A DNA stretch of 64,000 nucleotides. Origin: Phallusia fumigata. Taxonomy: Eukaryota > Chordata > Ascidiacea > Phlebobranchia > Ascidiidae. Numbering within the stretch: position 1 is the first letter of the stretch; each line of letters starts with the position of its first letter. The position numbers and the translations under genes are program-made. Shown piece by piece: positions 35,411 to 47,284 of the stretch. A model generated the notes under the pieces. It worked only from the letters and a program-made list of their open reading frames with translations. It did not search any database and had not been told where the DNA came from. The DNA is taken from NCBI GenBank assembly GCA_008931825.1, contig QXVZ01020046.1, positions 153,676 through 217,675 on the forward strand, given 5' to 3'.

Positions 35411-37985
35411 CTACATGTTGCTTGTGTTTGGGGGTGGGTCATTTTGTTGGTTACGATCTTGGTTGCATCCGAGGCCATGTGCTTCTTCTTCGTCTTTTAC
35501 AGTCAACTTTATGTTTGCACGACGGATCTTGTGCATGTCGTAACTGACAGTTCCCAGGAAGATAATAGCAGAGTAGATGAGCAACCATTCTCCAACATGC
35601 GCAACGCTTAAAAATGTTCCGTCGTTCTGCGAAGAAAAGTTGTGTTGGTTTTCAAATAGTTTGTTTCTTCAGTTTTTTAAATATTCACGTTTCGACTTTT
35701 TGAGCACACAAAAAGAAAAGACAGACAAGAAAAAATTAGAACGACAAAGTTTTTGTTTAACGGCCACAGGATCCTACTTTAAAAAAAAAACAGTATGACT
35801 AGCAGCAATGGGATATTGTTTTCATGCAAAGCACTGTGTGTCAACTTTGCTTGTCTGGTTGTCTAACCGTACGATAACAAATCTTACCTGGTGTATTGAA
35901 AGATGCAAAATATAAGACACGACCACTGATGTCAATATGTTAAGAAATATTTCTCGTGGAAATTTTGTAAAATTTTCAACTTACTTTCTATTGTACCAGC
36001 TGAAAAGTTAACTTCCAGTACGATTTTGTTACCGTTTGTTTAAAATAGTTCTTATAAATTTTAACAGTCCTTAAAAAGGATACTCAGAAAAAGAGAAAGA
36101 AGTTCCATAGCAACGATGACGATCCTCATGTAGACGACCTTTTTTAAATAGTTACTGTTTCCGGGATCTTCCGTGTTTGCAAGTTTCCATGATATGAATA
36201 CTACCATGATGCTGTAGATCAGCAGCCCCACAAACGCCAGGCCGGCTCCAATGTAGTGAACCACGGTTGGACGCTGTCAAAAAACGTATACTTGATGGGC
36301 AAGAATTGAAAATTTGTATGATGTAACTTTAACCGAGGGTGGCAATGCGGTACATTTCGTATTAAGTTGTGCGTACCACGTACCTTGTTACGAAGGGCGT
36401 ACCTTATGATTTACGCTCCGCATCGTAACCTCCTGTACCGTTATGCAATCACTGACTATAACTACTGTTTTACAAAACCTCTTTGGCTGCAAACTTTCGC
36501 GTTTTAAAAATCGTTTTGTAGAATTTTTTAAGTAGGTGGTAAAATGTGATTAAAGACAGGCAGATATGCGAGGTCAAAAAAATGCGGCGCAGATCTAAAA
36601 TAAATAATGAAACTATCTAATCGCTATTCATTATTTACTTGCAAAAAGCCATAATACCTGAAAAGCTGCAACAACGGCCCCACCAAAACAAACCAATGCG
36701 CCAACGATCATAGCAGCCACGTTGCATTTTTGTTCTTTCTTGAAGTGCTTTACGTACCTATTGTTAAAAACAAAAGTCACGCGAATGGCTTTGGAAGCTG
36801 ATCATGGCAAAGGGTGAAATCTTCCTTAGTCGGTATGTTACCCTTTTTGACATAAACTCTAACGAACCTGTTTTTTAATATTAAACTTAGTTGACTTTGG
36901 TTAATTGACTGAGAAAATCTATTGCGACCAGACATTGAAAGTCCTTGTCGAAAAATATTGTGTCCTGTAGGTTTTGTAACGTTACCAGTACTTATTTGAT
37001 TAAGAAATCAAACGGGGTCGACTTACCTTCAAAATATGGCCGTCGCAAACGCAGCTGTAGTACTTACTTACTTGAATTCGAAGTACACCGTAACAAAAAT
37101 AAGAAAGGTTCCCACAGTTAGAAGTAGCGTAAAAATGTAGCTCTCCGGTGGCCTTTGTCCGGTTTCGCTGATGGAAGGCCATTTGGTAAGCGGGTCTACG
37201 TGTTTGTTGCTAACCGCAATCCCGAAGCTGCGTACACATTAGCTTGTTGGTCGGTGTAAGCAATTCTAATTTACAAAACCATTACGTAATCTCTAAGGCA
37301 AATGTTTAAGGCAGGCGTGTATGCCCTAAACGTTTTACACTAAAGCCAAATATTGACTTAGTAGGTCCAGCAAAAACCTTCAACACTGTTTTCATTAACA
37401 CACGGTGATGGGCTCTTTGCCTACAAAAACTATAGACAACGTTTCACCATTTGGCGTTTTGGCTGTCTGGCAGTGTTACCATTGCCACAAAACGCTTTAG
37501 ACAATTGAGTTACGTCAGAAGCGCTTAGCGTTTTTGTTCGATGGTAAAACAATTAAAACAGTACGTTACGCCTGTTATCATTTTTCGTTGTTTGGTGTTT
37601 TTAGTAAACCGAGAAAGTTTGAAAACAAGTTTAAACCCAACTGGCAAGACAAACTGCATGGATCATGCTAAGTAAACCTAACTTCCCTCATACCAAAACC
37701 CAAAATGGCATTTGTCGGTTACTGGTAAAACAAACATACTGTTCGTTGTATGAGGAAACTGCTTTCAGTACATAATCAAAGGTGGGTAGTTTCCTAAACC
37801 GGACGCGAGATGACGTGCTCCATACTGACAATAAAGCAGTCTTAATATACCCTCGTTTCAGAGGACTTCTTAAACATATCACCTGTGTTTGTCCAGTACT
37901 TATTCACTTACCAAACCCAAAATCCACCGCCAAGTAGCATCACAATAAATATGGGGAAATATGCGAACGATTTCCACCTTAACAT
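35411..37985 (-). CDS. DRAM/Frag1/Sfk1-family membrane protein A
   Basis: Complete hand-spliced gene, 257 residues. Exons: 37912-37985, 37072-37227, 36658-36757, 36084-36273, 35888-35925, 35411-35626 (74/156/100/190/38/216 nt). TM1 ends in L-L-G-G-G-F; the luminal loop has S-E-T-G-Q-R-P-P-E, close to the S-D-T-G...P-E of human DRAM2; TM3 is in exon 3; TM4-TM5 in exon 4 (H-Y-I-G-A-G-L-A-F); exon 5 opens with the V-G-E-W motif before TM6. The acidic/polar tail ends N-T-S-N-M. The intron after exon 4 is U12-type with donor GTATCCTTT and branch site TTTCTTAAC. Known for the family: lysosomal membrane proteins that promote autophagy. A hAT-like minisatellite element is inserted about 100 bp upstream of the ATG. 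It is the last gene in the array's transcription direction and lies tail to tail with MNT. Confidence 0.88.
35926..36083 (-). other. U12-type intron in DRAM gene A
   Basis: 158-nt intron. Donor GTATCCTTT starts at 36083; branch site TTTCTTAAC lies at 35939-35947, about 14 nt from the CAG acceptor. It joins exon 4 (phase 1) to a 38-nt micro-exon. Confidence 0.85.
37625..37862. repeat. Dispersed repeat R, copy 1 (intron 1 of DRAM A)
   Basis: Shares with copies at 39716-39996 and 42645-42884 the blocks AAACTGCTTTCAGTA, TAATCAAAG, GAGATGACGTG and TACTGACAATAAAGCA in the same order and orientation. No terminal repeats are seen. It may be a transposon fragment or flanking sequence spread with the gene duplications. 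Confidence 0.65.
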
Positions 37986-38093
37986 CACACTTTCCAGACG
38001 TATTCCAGGTCACTGAATTTGAAATAGCTTCTGTTTCGTAGGAAAGCCGGTCCTGTATCTGAAGAGGTTGCACACTCTGAAAGCACTGCTCGG

Positions 38094-38994
38094 CAGACAT
38101 GGGGTCGAATACACATTCCATGCATTCGAATACTTTGCGAATACTCGGTTAGCTGTATTCGTATTCATGAATATTTACGTGGTTTTCGAGCGCCAGCAAT
38201 TCGAATTGTATTCGAATAAATCCATGCGAATATTCGTATTCGTGAATACTTTGTTTAGATTTTATTATCGCCTATTCGAATTGTATTCGAATAAATCCAT
38301 GCGAATATTCGTATTCGTGAATACTTTGTTTAGATTTTATTATCGCCTATTCGAATTGTATTCGAATAAATCCATGCGAATATTCGTATTCGTGAATACT
38401 TTGTTTAGATTTTATTATCGCCTATTCGAATTGTATTCGAATGAACCGATTCATGTATTCGTATTCACGAATAAATCAAAAATTTTGGAGTGCAACAATT
38501 CGAATTGTATTCGAATTATTTATTGCTTGAATTCTTATTCATGAATTCTTTTAAAAATTTGAGAGACAAACGATTCGAATTGTATTCGAATAAATGGGCT
38601 CATATATTCGTATTCAAGAATTCTTTTCGGGGACCAGCAATTCGAATAATATTCGATTAAATCGACCGGCTTATTCGTATTCATGAATTGTTATGTAGGT
38701 TTCAAAGTTCAACAATTCGAATTGTATTCGAATAAATCCATGCGAATAGTCGTATTCGTGAATACTTCGTTCCAATTTCAATGTCAACTATTCGAATAGT
38801 ATTCGAATGAGTTCAGTTCACACAAGTATTCGTGTTCATGAATAGGTTCTTTGAATATCCGCATTGACTATTCGAATTGTATTCGTGCGTTTTTAAACGA
38901 AAGCAAAAAGTATTCGAATACAGCACGTTAGGAGCAAAACCTGTATTCGAATGCATTCGAATACGAATGACGAATACGAATTGCCCCATGTCTG
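38094..38994. mobile_element. hAT-like element filled with a 75-bp ATTCG minisatellite
   Basis: 901-bp element with terminal inverted repeat CAGACATGGGG (38094-38104) and CCCCATGTCTG (38984-38994), flanked by a perfect 8-bp target duplication CTGCTCGG (38086-38093 and 38995-39002). Inside are about ten copies of a 75-bp unit built round the near-palindrome CAATTCGAATTGTATTCGAA. Units between about 38199 and 38440 are almost identical, outer ones diverged. The 158-codon open frame over it at 38068-38544 is a by-product of the repeat, since 75 is divisible by three. No transposase. It lies about 100 bp upstream of the DRAM A start codon. Confidence 0.85.
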
Positions 38995-39002
38995 CTGCTC
39001 GG

Positions 39003-40934
39003 TAGTTTAGGTAAGGGTATTCCCCCGGGTGTTGATTTCATGTTTGAACAGTCGAGAGGTGTTTCACCAAGTGCACGTACGCATTAAATGAGGCTTATTT
39101 AAAGTGGGTATTTTTCTCCATTGTTGACCATCAACCTTTACCGCAAATCTGTACGCGGATGTGACAGCGCAACATCGCGTAAACAGTTTGGAATAAAGGC
39201 ATTCTGCTCGAGGCTGTGAGCAGTCGATGAGTCAGCAGGCACCCTGCAGGCAAAGCTAGTACAAAAGGCACTACGCCATCACAACAATTTCCGCTTTTCG
39301 GCTTTTCGAGTAATGTTTGACTAAATGAAAATGTAACCAACCTTTTACAACACAGATGTACATCAAATATGTTTCACTTGTACGAAATCCAGCTTGCTGA
39401 ATTTCATCATGCGCAGCAACTAGAACAGTTGTGGCATTCTGCTTTTTTGCTAAAGTTTGAGATCCTAAAGTTTACAGTTTACAGAATTTTGCTGCCCTAT
39501 CGCATTCAATAAACAATTTTTGAAACTCCTGTTAATGACTTTCGATAAGTTACGCCTGCTTAAATACTAACAAGCCTGTGCCGGTTTACAGCAGTACACA
39601 CACCGAGCTAATCTTACTGCAGTATGCAACTTAATTTCCCTTGGCAATTAGGCAAAAGCTGCAAGCAACCAGAGGGCTTAGCGTGCTACAGTCTCGCTTA
39701 CACAATGCTTGCAAGCAAGTTTAAACCCAGCTGACAAAGCTCTCATGACAAACTGAATCATGACAAGTAAACTTACACTTCCCTTGCAAACAAAAGCAAA
39801 AAAGGAAAGTGACGGTTGCTGGCATACGTTATAGGAGGAAACTGCTTTCAGTATGTAATCAAAGATCGGTAGATTCCTGATCTGGACTCGAAATGACGTG
39901 TTCCTTACTGACAGTAAAGCAATCTCAGCACTATATACTCTCGTTAAAAAGGCCAGGCCGCGTTTAGACAATTTCACCTGCTGAATAAATAAAACATGAC
40001 TCAGGACCGCACAAAGCAACGCACGAGACCCGTGTTTCCTGAACGTCGGGCAAATGCCAATCCAGTGGGGAATTCTATAAAAGTGCTTACCAAGCACAAA
40101 TTAGAAATCCTTCGTGTTGCACAGGTTGTGCATTGTACATTGTCCAGACACCATAAATGTATTTTACTCCATTTTCTTTCTTTGGAGCTTAAAGGTGTTA
40201 TCTGTGGAGCTACAGTAAATGAAAAACCTATAACGGTGACGCATAACTTTTATTTATTGTTTAGAGGGATTAAAATAAGCTCAGGTAAAAATTTATAACA
40301 TCGTTAAACACACGAATGGGAAAAGGAGCATACGATGGTGAAACGTTTTCTGTCAATGAACATTTTAAAAACACAAATGTCAAATAAAATAATGCTAACC
40401 AGCTATCCAAAGTGGACTGTTGGACTGTTCTGCAAATATTCACCACAAAGTGACAACAAATATTTCAACAAAAGAATGAACAAACAATTTTCAGCCTCAG
40501 TGTTTGACACGTTCTTGTCAGTGCAACAAGGTGCATTGTTGAGCAACTTCCTATTCGCCTGGTATTTTTTTTCTTTAATTACAGTCAGTTTAGAGCAGAG
40601 TTCTCATAAAGTGGGCGTTAGTGCTCTTTGGTGGGTTTGGTATTTATAGATGGGGGCAGACTACAAACGTTTTTAGTGGTAAACGCAGTTCTTTCATCTT
40701 CTTTATTTCTGCTTGCACGCTGTTTCAATGTGTCTGTCGCGTCATAATGCAATAAATGTTTCTGTTAACCTCTAACAAGAAAGTTGTTGCGAAGATGGGT
40801 ATAAAAAACTACGTTTGTTTAGGGACAAACAATAACTGATCAGAAACATACAGTTACAAACAGTTTAAGCCAAATGAACGAAACGAAAAACATCTTTCCA
40901 ATTTTTAACTTTTTCGCAGTACAACTTGTACTTT
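39003..40934. other. Intergenic region between DRAM A and B'
   Basis: No gene recognised. It holds repeat R copy 2. Short open frames have no conserved splice context. Confidence 0.55.
39716..39996. repeat. Dispersed repeat R, copy 2
   Basis: Same order of blocks as the copies at 37625 and 42645. The end ACCTGCTGAATAAATAA (about 39977-39993) is shared with the third copy only, so copies 2 and 3 are the closer pair. Confidence 0.65.
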
Positions 40935-41975
40935 TTACGGTTCCTGGTTAGAAGCTTCGCTGTACGAGTGAGAGGGTTCACTATAACCTAACGGCACGTT
41001 TGCCGATTCCACATCGGAAATTTGTAACCGCACGGTGGCGCTCCTTATGTGTCGAAGGTCGTACGCTAACGTTCCCACAAATATGATGGCCGCATAAATT
41101 AAAGCCCAGCAGCAAGATGCTATGTTCCGATATTTTATGTCGAATATACCTCACTCATCGTATATTATGAAGTTGAAAAATAAAGTGGCGCGACTTACTT
41201 GTAGTATGAACACATAGTAAGCAAAATAAGGAATGCCCCCCAGGTCAAGACAAGTGTAAAAATGCAGCTCTCAGGCGGTGTAGCTCCTGTCTCGCTCACA
41301 AATGCCCACCCGGGTAACAGCACAACATGCTTGTTGCTTACTGCCATTCCGTAACTGTTGAAAATACAAATTTCTTGTCATATGATTTTACATTTAGTTT
41401 TTTGAGGTTCTCAAAGTGGGCTACAGTGCCATCTAGTGGGCGCTCGTGTCTTTGGATGTGGCGCTTGATATATAATGCACAAAATAGGAGGGCCTGGAAG
41501 TAAGGTACCATATACTCTGAAAGTAATAGAGATGGGTAATAAACTAATGAGTTTAACTCATGAGGGTGCGGTGTGAAAAAACAACTACGCTGTGTAAATC
41601 CATTATGTGCATTTCCGCGTTTACCGCTCAACTGCATGTCATTTGCACATCCCGACCTGCACATCACCAACGATTGAAAAACCCACTTCCTTCATTAGTA
41701 AATATAAAATTAATGGTTATGTTAGGACACCTGTCCAGCAACATGTTTACCTTTAATCGCCGCTTCGCTATTTGCACAAGTAAATCATTGTGACAAAAAT
41801 CGGCATCGATTTTGTCCGTTGCAAAACACAATATGAGAGCTAGGTGAAATAAATGGAACTGATATTGAATAAATTGTTTTACTTACCACACCAAAAATCC
41901 ACCTCCCAAAACCAACACGAACAAAAGAGGAAAGTGGACAAATGACTTAGCCGTTTTCGTGACGAAGTCCGCCAT
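40935..41975 (-). pseudogene. DRAM-family gene B', internally deleted copy of B
   Basis: Exon 1 (41887-41975, M-A-D-F-V-T-K-T-A-K) and exon 2 (41199-41354, with S-E-T-G-A-T-P-P-E) are intact and close to gene B, with good GTAAG donors. Only about 54 bases after exon 2 comes an exon-5-like segment (40935-41144, 70 codons to TAA). Exons 3, 4 and 4b, encoding TM3-TM5, are missing, as is the CAG acceptor of exon 5. The exon-5 segment has lost one codon at the conserved A-E-W (now A-S-C-C-W). Exon 2 ends in phase 2 but the segment reads in phase 0, so direct joining is out of frame. Most likely a pseudogene from a deletion after duplication of B; a truncated two-exon protein cannot be excluded. 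Confidence 0.82.
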
Positions 41976-42329
41976 TTATTTCTGAACTAATCTCAGGTGT
42001 ACACAATTTGCCTATAGGTGCTGAATTAGAATTAGTTGTCGTTAAACTTGGAAAGTACATTTATCCACACTGTACCATTGCAGGCTCACAACAGACTCTT
42101 TTAATCATAAGCCAAACACGCAAACTTTCGTTGAACCTGTTTTGAAATAACCTTCAGCATGTTGTTACAAAGAGCAGGACTTTAATTATGACCCTTTCAC
42201 TAACTTCTCTTATATTGTGTCACCAACCTACCATCCACGGTGCAGCAAATCGTGATATAAACCATGCGAATCTGTTTATTGCGCTCAGCAAACTCAAGCA
42301 AACTGAAATGGGCATACCTCACATCATGT

Positions 42330-42530
42330 GGTTTTTTTACTTCAGCGCTACAGCAAAGTAACATCCTCTGCAGAACAGGTGACTTTGCGTGGTCTGGGGT
42401 AAGTTGCTAAGCGCAAGGCGTAAGCTTGACACTTGTTTGTTCGTCGCAGAACAGAAATTTGCGGAAATGGAAAAATGAATGTGCAATAAAGCAGTTGACA
42501 TTGTGCATACAGGTCGCGCTATTTGAAATT
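42330..42530 (-). repeat. Duplicated 5' flank of DRAM B'
   Basis: Blocks such as AGCACAGTAATATCCTCT in the B flank (46690-46870) have counterparts here (AGCAAAGTAACATCCTCT), as does GGAAATGGRAA further on. The B/B' duplication therefore took several hundred bases of upstream sequence. Confidence 0.55.
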
Positions 42531-42644
42531 TGTAGGATCGTTCGTGTTTATGAGTTCGCCCTTTATCTGTCCGGTACACGATAGGAAACAGGCAGCTCCA
42601 CAAACGTTGCGAAAAAAGACAAAACAAACACTTGCAAGTTTCGA

Positions 42645-42884
42645 TCTAACTGGCAAGGTCATCGTCCGGTTCATTCTAAGTAAGTGTAAACTTGGCTCGC
42701 CAACAAGCACCCTAAAAAAGGTAGGTGCTGTTGCTGGAAAAACAAACTGCTTTCGGTATATAATCAAAGATCTATAGTGTTCCGAACGCGAGATGACGTG
42801 TCCCATACTGACAATAAATCCAACTTCGTAGAAATTCCTTAAACTGGCCAACCAGCTTTGAACCTGCTGAATAAATAATATCCA
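42645..42884. repeat. Dispersed repeat R, copy 3
   Basis: Carries AACTGGCAAGG, AAACTGCTTTCGGTA, TAATCAAAGATC, GAGATGACGTG and the end block ACCTGCTGAATAAATAA, in the same orientation as the other two copies. Confidence 0.65.
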
Positions 42885-43617
42885 CACAAACCAATACTAA
42901 TTCAGTTGGAAAAACTTACATGGTACACAATGTACATGTTCCGACAATAATAGAACAGTATCAAAACATCCCACAGCCTTTGTTGGATATGAAAAGGGTG
43001 ATCTGCGGACCCACCAACAAAAAACCTAAAACGGAAACTGGTCGCAATTTTTTTGTAAGGAAACTAAAAATATTTTTAAGTGTAAAATATGGCAAAAATA
43101 TCGAAAATCGCGGAACACGAGTGAGGGAAAGACACATACATGTTGGCAAAACTTTTTGTGACAAATCGATTTGAAAACGCATGAAATGAAAAGCATGACT
43201 AAGAAGAAAGATTTTTTTAGGTTAGCTAACGGAAGTGGATAGGTAGAATCATCCTTGAACGCTCAGCCATGCAAGCAAGTTTTTAGGCTGTTTTGTAAAT
43301 GATACTCGCATATCTGCAACAAATATTTTTAAAAAAATGTAACGAGCGTTATGAAATGTATATTTCAGTCGTTGTTTTTCCTATCCTAATACTCGCTCGC
43401 GAGAAGTTCGGGTCTGCGCCTGTGATGTCATAATGATTCCATTTTTTCTGTTGGGGGAGCGTTCGCTAATTAGTAAGCCGTTGTGGAGTCGTTCAGAAAA
43501 AAAATAAGAATTACTGGTTTAGCCTTTAGAGCGTTGGTTTGTACAAATGGTGCACATAAATAAATCAGAATTGCACAATTTAAAAGGGGACAAAGCAAAT
43601 GCACAGTGAAGAATCGT

Positions 43618-46104
43618 TTACAGTTCTTGGTGAGAAGCTCCTGTGGACGAGTAAGTGGTTTCAACGTCACCTAGCGGTACGTTTGCCGATTCCATGTCGG
43701 GAATTTGTAACCGCACGGTGGCGCCCTTTATGTGTCGAAGGTCGTACGCTAACGTTCCGACAAATATGATGGCCGCATAAATTAAAGCCCATTCTGCAGC
43801 AGATGCTATGTTCCGATACTTTTTGTCGATCTGAAAAAATGGCAAAACGAAGAAAGTTACAGAAATGCCGTTTCTATGTGTACAAAACTACAGTTAAATT
43901 GTTCCTTTGGTTTGATATGATAGGTAATTCTATAAAAAGGTTTCCAAAATAAAAAATTGCATCAGCAGTCGTGTATAAACTTTACAAAAAAATTATTACA
44001 AGGAAACTTGACTTTTTATCACTACTCTAAAGTGTTAATAAGTTATAAAGTTACCAAACCACACCCAAATGTGGCTGGGAAAATTGGTTGCTTGACACTG
44101 AAAAACTATTTTCCTCTGAGGACTTTCAAAAAACTTACTTCTTAAAATTAGTAAACTGTGAAAAAGTGTAAAGTTTTGGATTTTGAACCGTATCTTGGCA
44201 TAAGGCTCATTTTAAACAAATATGGTTAACATAGGGTGAACCTGGTATCAATTATTTTCAATTGTTTCTTACCTGGAACAAAATTCCGCCAACGATCACT
44301 AAAATAATTTGTTGAGGAATTTTCTGTTATGACGCTTTCTTGCAATAAACACCCAAAAACATTTAAACTGAAAACAAAAAAACTAAACTAATCGTGTGAA
44401 ATGTAATACCGTAATACTCAACCGCAGCCATGGCTTACATGAAAAGAGTAGGATTTACACACCACGAGGTCAAATGGCCATAGCTCAGTTTTTAAAGGCT
44501 TACAAAATATAAAAAAAGTTAGTTATCAGACTTTCTATTATATAACCTAAGGGATGTTACACTCTCCCTCCAAATGTATCTGCATCTGCCTTAAAAAAAA
44601 ACGTGTTTTTGTGGATAATCTTTCGCAAAAGGATACTGACAACGAGCGATACGATTTCCATGACCACAATGGCGATTCGCAGGTAGACAACCTTCCTGGT
44701 GTGAACATTAGGCACAAGTTGATTCCACGATATGAACACGACCATGACACTGTAGATTGCCGCGCCGAAAAACGCTAAAGCTGCTCCGATCAGATGAGGC
44801 ACAAGAACATTGGTCCACTAACAGAGATCGAAAACCCATTATTAATATAAGTTTCGCTGCTTTGAGTTGTCCAAAACAGCAGAGAAGCTTATGTGAACTT
44901 ACCTGAAAAGCCCCAACCATGGTAACCCCGAAGGAAGCAACAGTTCCCACAATCATCGAAGCAATGTTACATTTCGACTGTTTGTCGCAATAAATCACGT
45001 ATCTGAAAAAAGGTTTTCCAGTGTTATGTTTAACGAATTTTCAACAATGAAATTTTTGTTTTGTTTCAGTTAAAAACACTAAAAAATGTGCTGCCTTTCT
45101 TGTTTTTTCATCAACAAACGTAGTGAGATCCAAAAACACTTGTTAGACTAATTTCCTTGACAGTATAGTTGCATATTCAGTTAAGTAATGATAATAAAGT
45201 TGTGTGACTTACTTGTAGTATGAATACATAGTAAGCAAAATAAAAAATGCACCCCAGGTCAAGACAAGGGTAAAAATGCAGCTCTCAGGGGGGGTAGCTC
45301 CTGTGTCGCTAACGAACGGCCATTCGGGTAACAGCACAACATGCTTGTTGCTCACTGCCATGCCATAACTGTTGAAAATACGAATTTATTGTCTTATCCT
45401 TTTATTTAGCGGTAATCGAAATGGGCTCCATCAACACCCCCCGTTGGGCGTTGGTTTCATTTGATGTGGAAATTGCAACATAATAGGCAATTTGGGGCGT
45501 TAAGAAGAAAAGTGACAGACCTTGAAAATTCAGCAAGGCTATAAGTGATATAATTTTCTGTCGCGGTTTTCTCATTGCTTTTTGTTTGTTTAAACAAACA
45601 CGGAGTTCATATATCAGTGCGCGACGCATAATTAGTTAATTTTTTTAAGGGGCGTTCGCTAATTATTAAGCTTATAGAAGAGTGCTTTCGGAAATCAGTT
45701 GGAGAAGAATTGAATCTAATACATTGTAATGTACATTTCCGTTTCTAATGCTCGATTAATTGCCACTCCAATTTCACGTACTGGTCTACACATCACTAAC
45801 GATTTTAAAACGGCACTGTCTTTGTCAGTAAACATAAAAGTAAATCCTTGTGTCCAACACCTGACTACCAACATGCTTACTTTAACGGTTACATCGTTGT
45901 TTACACAAAAGTAAATCATTGCCACAAAAACCGGCATCGCATTTCGGTTGCGTATCACTATATCAAAGCCGTGTAAAATAAATAGATCTGATAGTTAACA
46001 TAATATTTTACTTACCACACCCAGAAGCCACCTCCCAAAAGCAACACGAACAAAAGGGGAAAGTGGACAAAAGACTTGGCCGTCTTTGTGACTGACTCTA
46101 CCAT
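43618..46104 (-). CDS. DRAM/Frag1/Sfk1-family membrane protein B
   Basis: Complete hand-spliced gene, 254 residues. Exons: 46016-46104, 45213-45368, 44903-45002, 44637-44817, 44273-44298, 43618-43830 (89/156/100/181/26/213 nt). It starts MVESVTKTAKSFVHFP. The luminal loop has S-D-T-G-A-T-P-P-E-S-C, the best match in the window to human DRAM2's S-D-T-G...P-E-K-C. TM3 ends G-A-F-Q; TM4-TM5 start P-H-L-I-G-A-A-L-A; exon 5 carries A-A-E-W as in human DRAM2. The micro-exon encodes M-I-V-G-G-I-L-F-Q. All introns are GT-AG; the one after exon 4 is U12-type. Known for the family: lysosome/autophagy membrane proteins. Gene B is probably the intact parent of B', and of all copies looks most like the ancestral DRAM. 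Confidence 0.9.
44299..44636 (-). other. U12-type intron in DRAM gene B
   Basis: 338-nt intron. Donor GTATCCTTTTG starts at 44636. Branch site TTCCTCAAC lies at 44311-44319, about 13 nt before the TTTTAG acceptor. It joins exon 4 (phase 1) to a 26-nt micro-exon. Confidence 0.87.
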
Positions 46105-47284
46105 TTTCCTTTGAGTCTATCTCCCATGTACAAAACTTTTCTATGTGCTGAGTTAGAAATTGAAGAAACGTTTAACAAGCTGGTCGTAAAAATGGTGAAA
46201 AGACATGAAGCTAGTATGTTTTCAACAGCAGAGAACACCCTTGGGTTTAGCGCACTGACAGCTACGAATGCAACGAAATTTATAATATCCTCGCCCCTAT
46301 ACAACATATTGTTGTAGTTGGTTTTTAAAACTACGTTCAAAAACTAGTTACGACTTCAGGTCTGCTTTATTAGGCAGAAGCTAAAAACTAGCAAAACAAC
46401 TATTGGTTAGTTACTAGTCCATGCTGAGTCATTGCAGGTTGACAATAAACTCAAAACTTATGGCAAACAAGCGCACACAATGACTTTAGTTGCTTACCCT
46501 CTTTTTTCACAAACCTTTAGCCTGTTGATACAAAAGATTGGACTTTGTACCTCTATCTTAACTGCTATTGTGTCACCAACCAACATCAGACGTTGGTATG
46601 CCGTTTTTTGACCCACGCGTTTCTATTGTTTACGCTAACAAGACTATGCCTTAATACTGAATAATGTTGCATCCTGTAATTTCAAACTTCCGCGCTAGAG
46701 CACAGTAATATCCTCTATCGAACTGCTGGTTATACTTGGCCTGGTGTACAGCTTCGTATAAGCGTAAGGCATGGGGTTGTCCACCAGTCTACTCTTTGCT
46801 GGACAAACATCAGTGGAAATGGGAAGTAAACATACAATGTGCACAAAGGTCGAAATCTTGGGAAATGGGTTTGAAGTATAGGTGGAATCATTAATGTTCA
46901 TTACAGATGTTGAAGGGCCGTCCCTTACTAATTCTGTGCTCTCTCGAGATAAAAAGAAGTACCACAAAAGTTAGTGATAAAAGACAAATAAATGGCTAGA
47001 CTAGCCTGAACGGCCATTGTCCTGTCACCAGCTGCACTGATGAGACCTTGCAGGTCGAAACAGTGCGCACTGTCTACAGCTCACGAAGTTTAGGGCAAAT
47101 TTAAGTCGGAATTGGTAAAAAACATCTTGCCACAATAACACTAAAGTCATCAGGATGATTTGAAAAAAACGCCAATCATAGAAAAAGATGTAAGGTGCAA
47201 ATTAATCAACGCCCACTTTACACACAGCAACGCGTTGCAAGAAAAGATAAGAGAGTGCATTTTTTCGTCACTTGCGTTTTTTCT
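46105..47284. other. Intergenic region between DRAM B and C
   Basis: Contains the 5' flank of B, with 46690-46870 homologous to 42330-42530. No gene recognised. Confidence 0.55.

Larger units (their letters stand above)
41976..43617. other. Intergenic region between B' and B
   Basis: Holds the 5' flank of B' (with 42330-42530 homologous to the B flank at 46690-46870) and repeat R copy 3. No other gene is recognised. Confidence 0.55.

Noticed and set aside
38068-38544. 158-codon open frame with a 25-residue repeated peptide
   Set aside because: It is produced by the 75-bp minisatellite, whose period is divisible by three. There is no start context or splice support.
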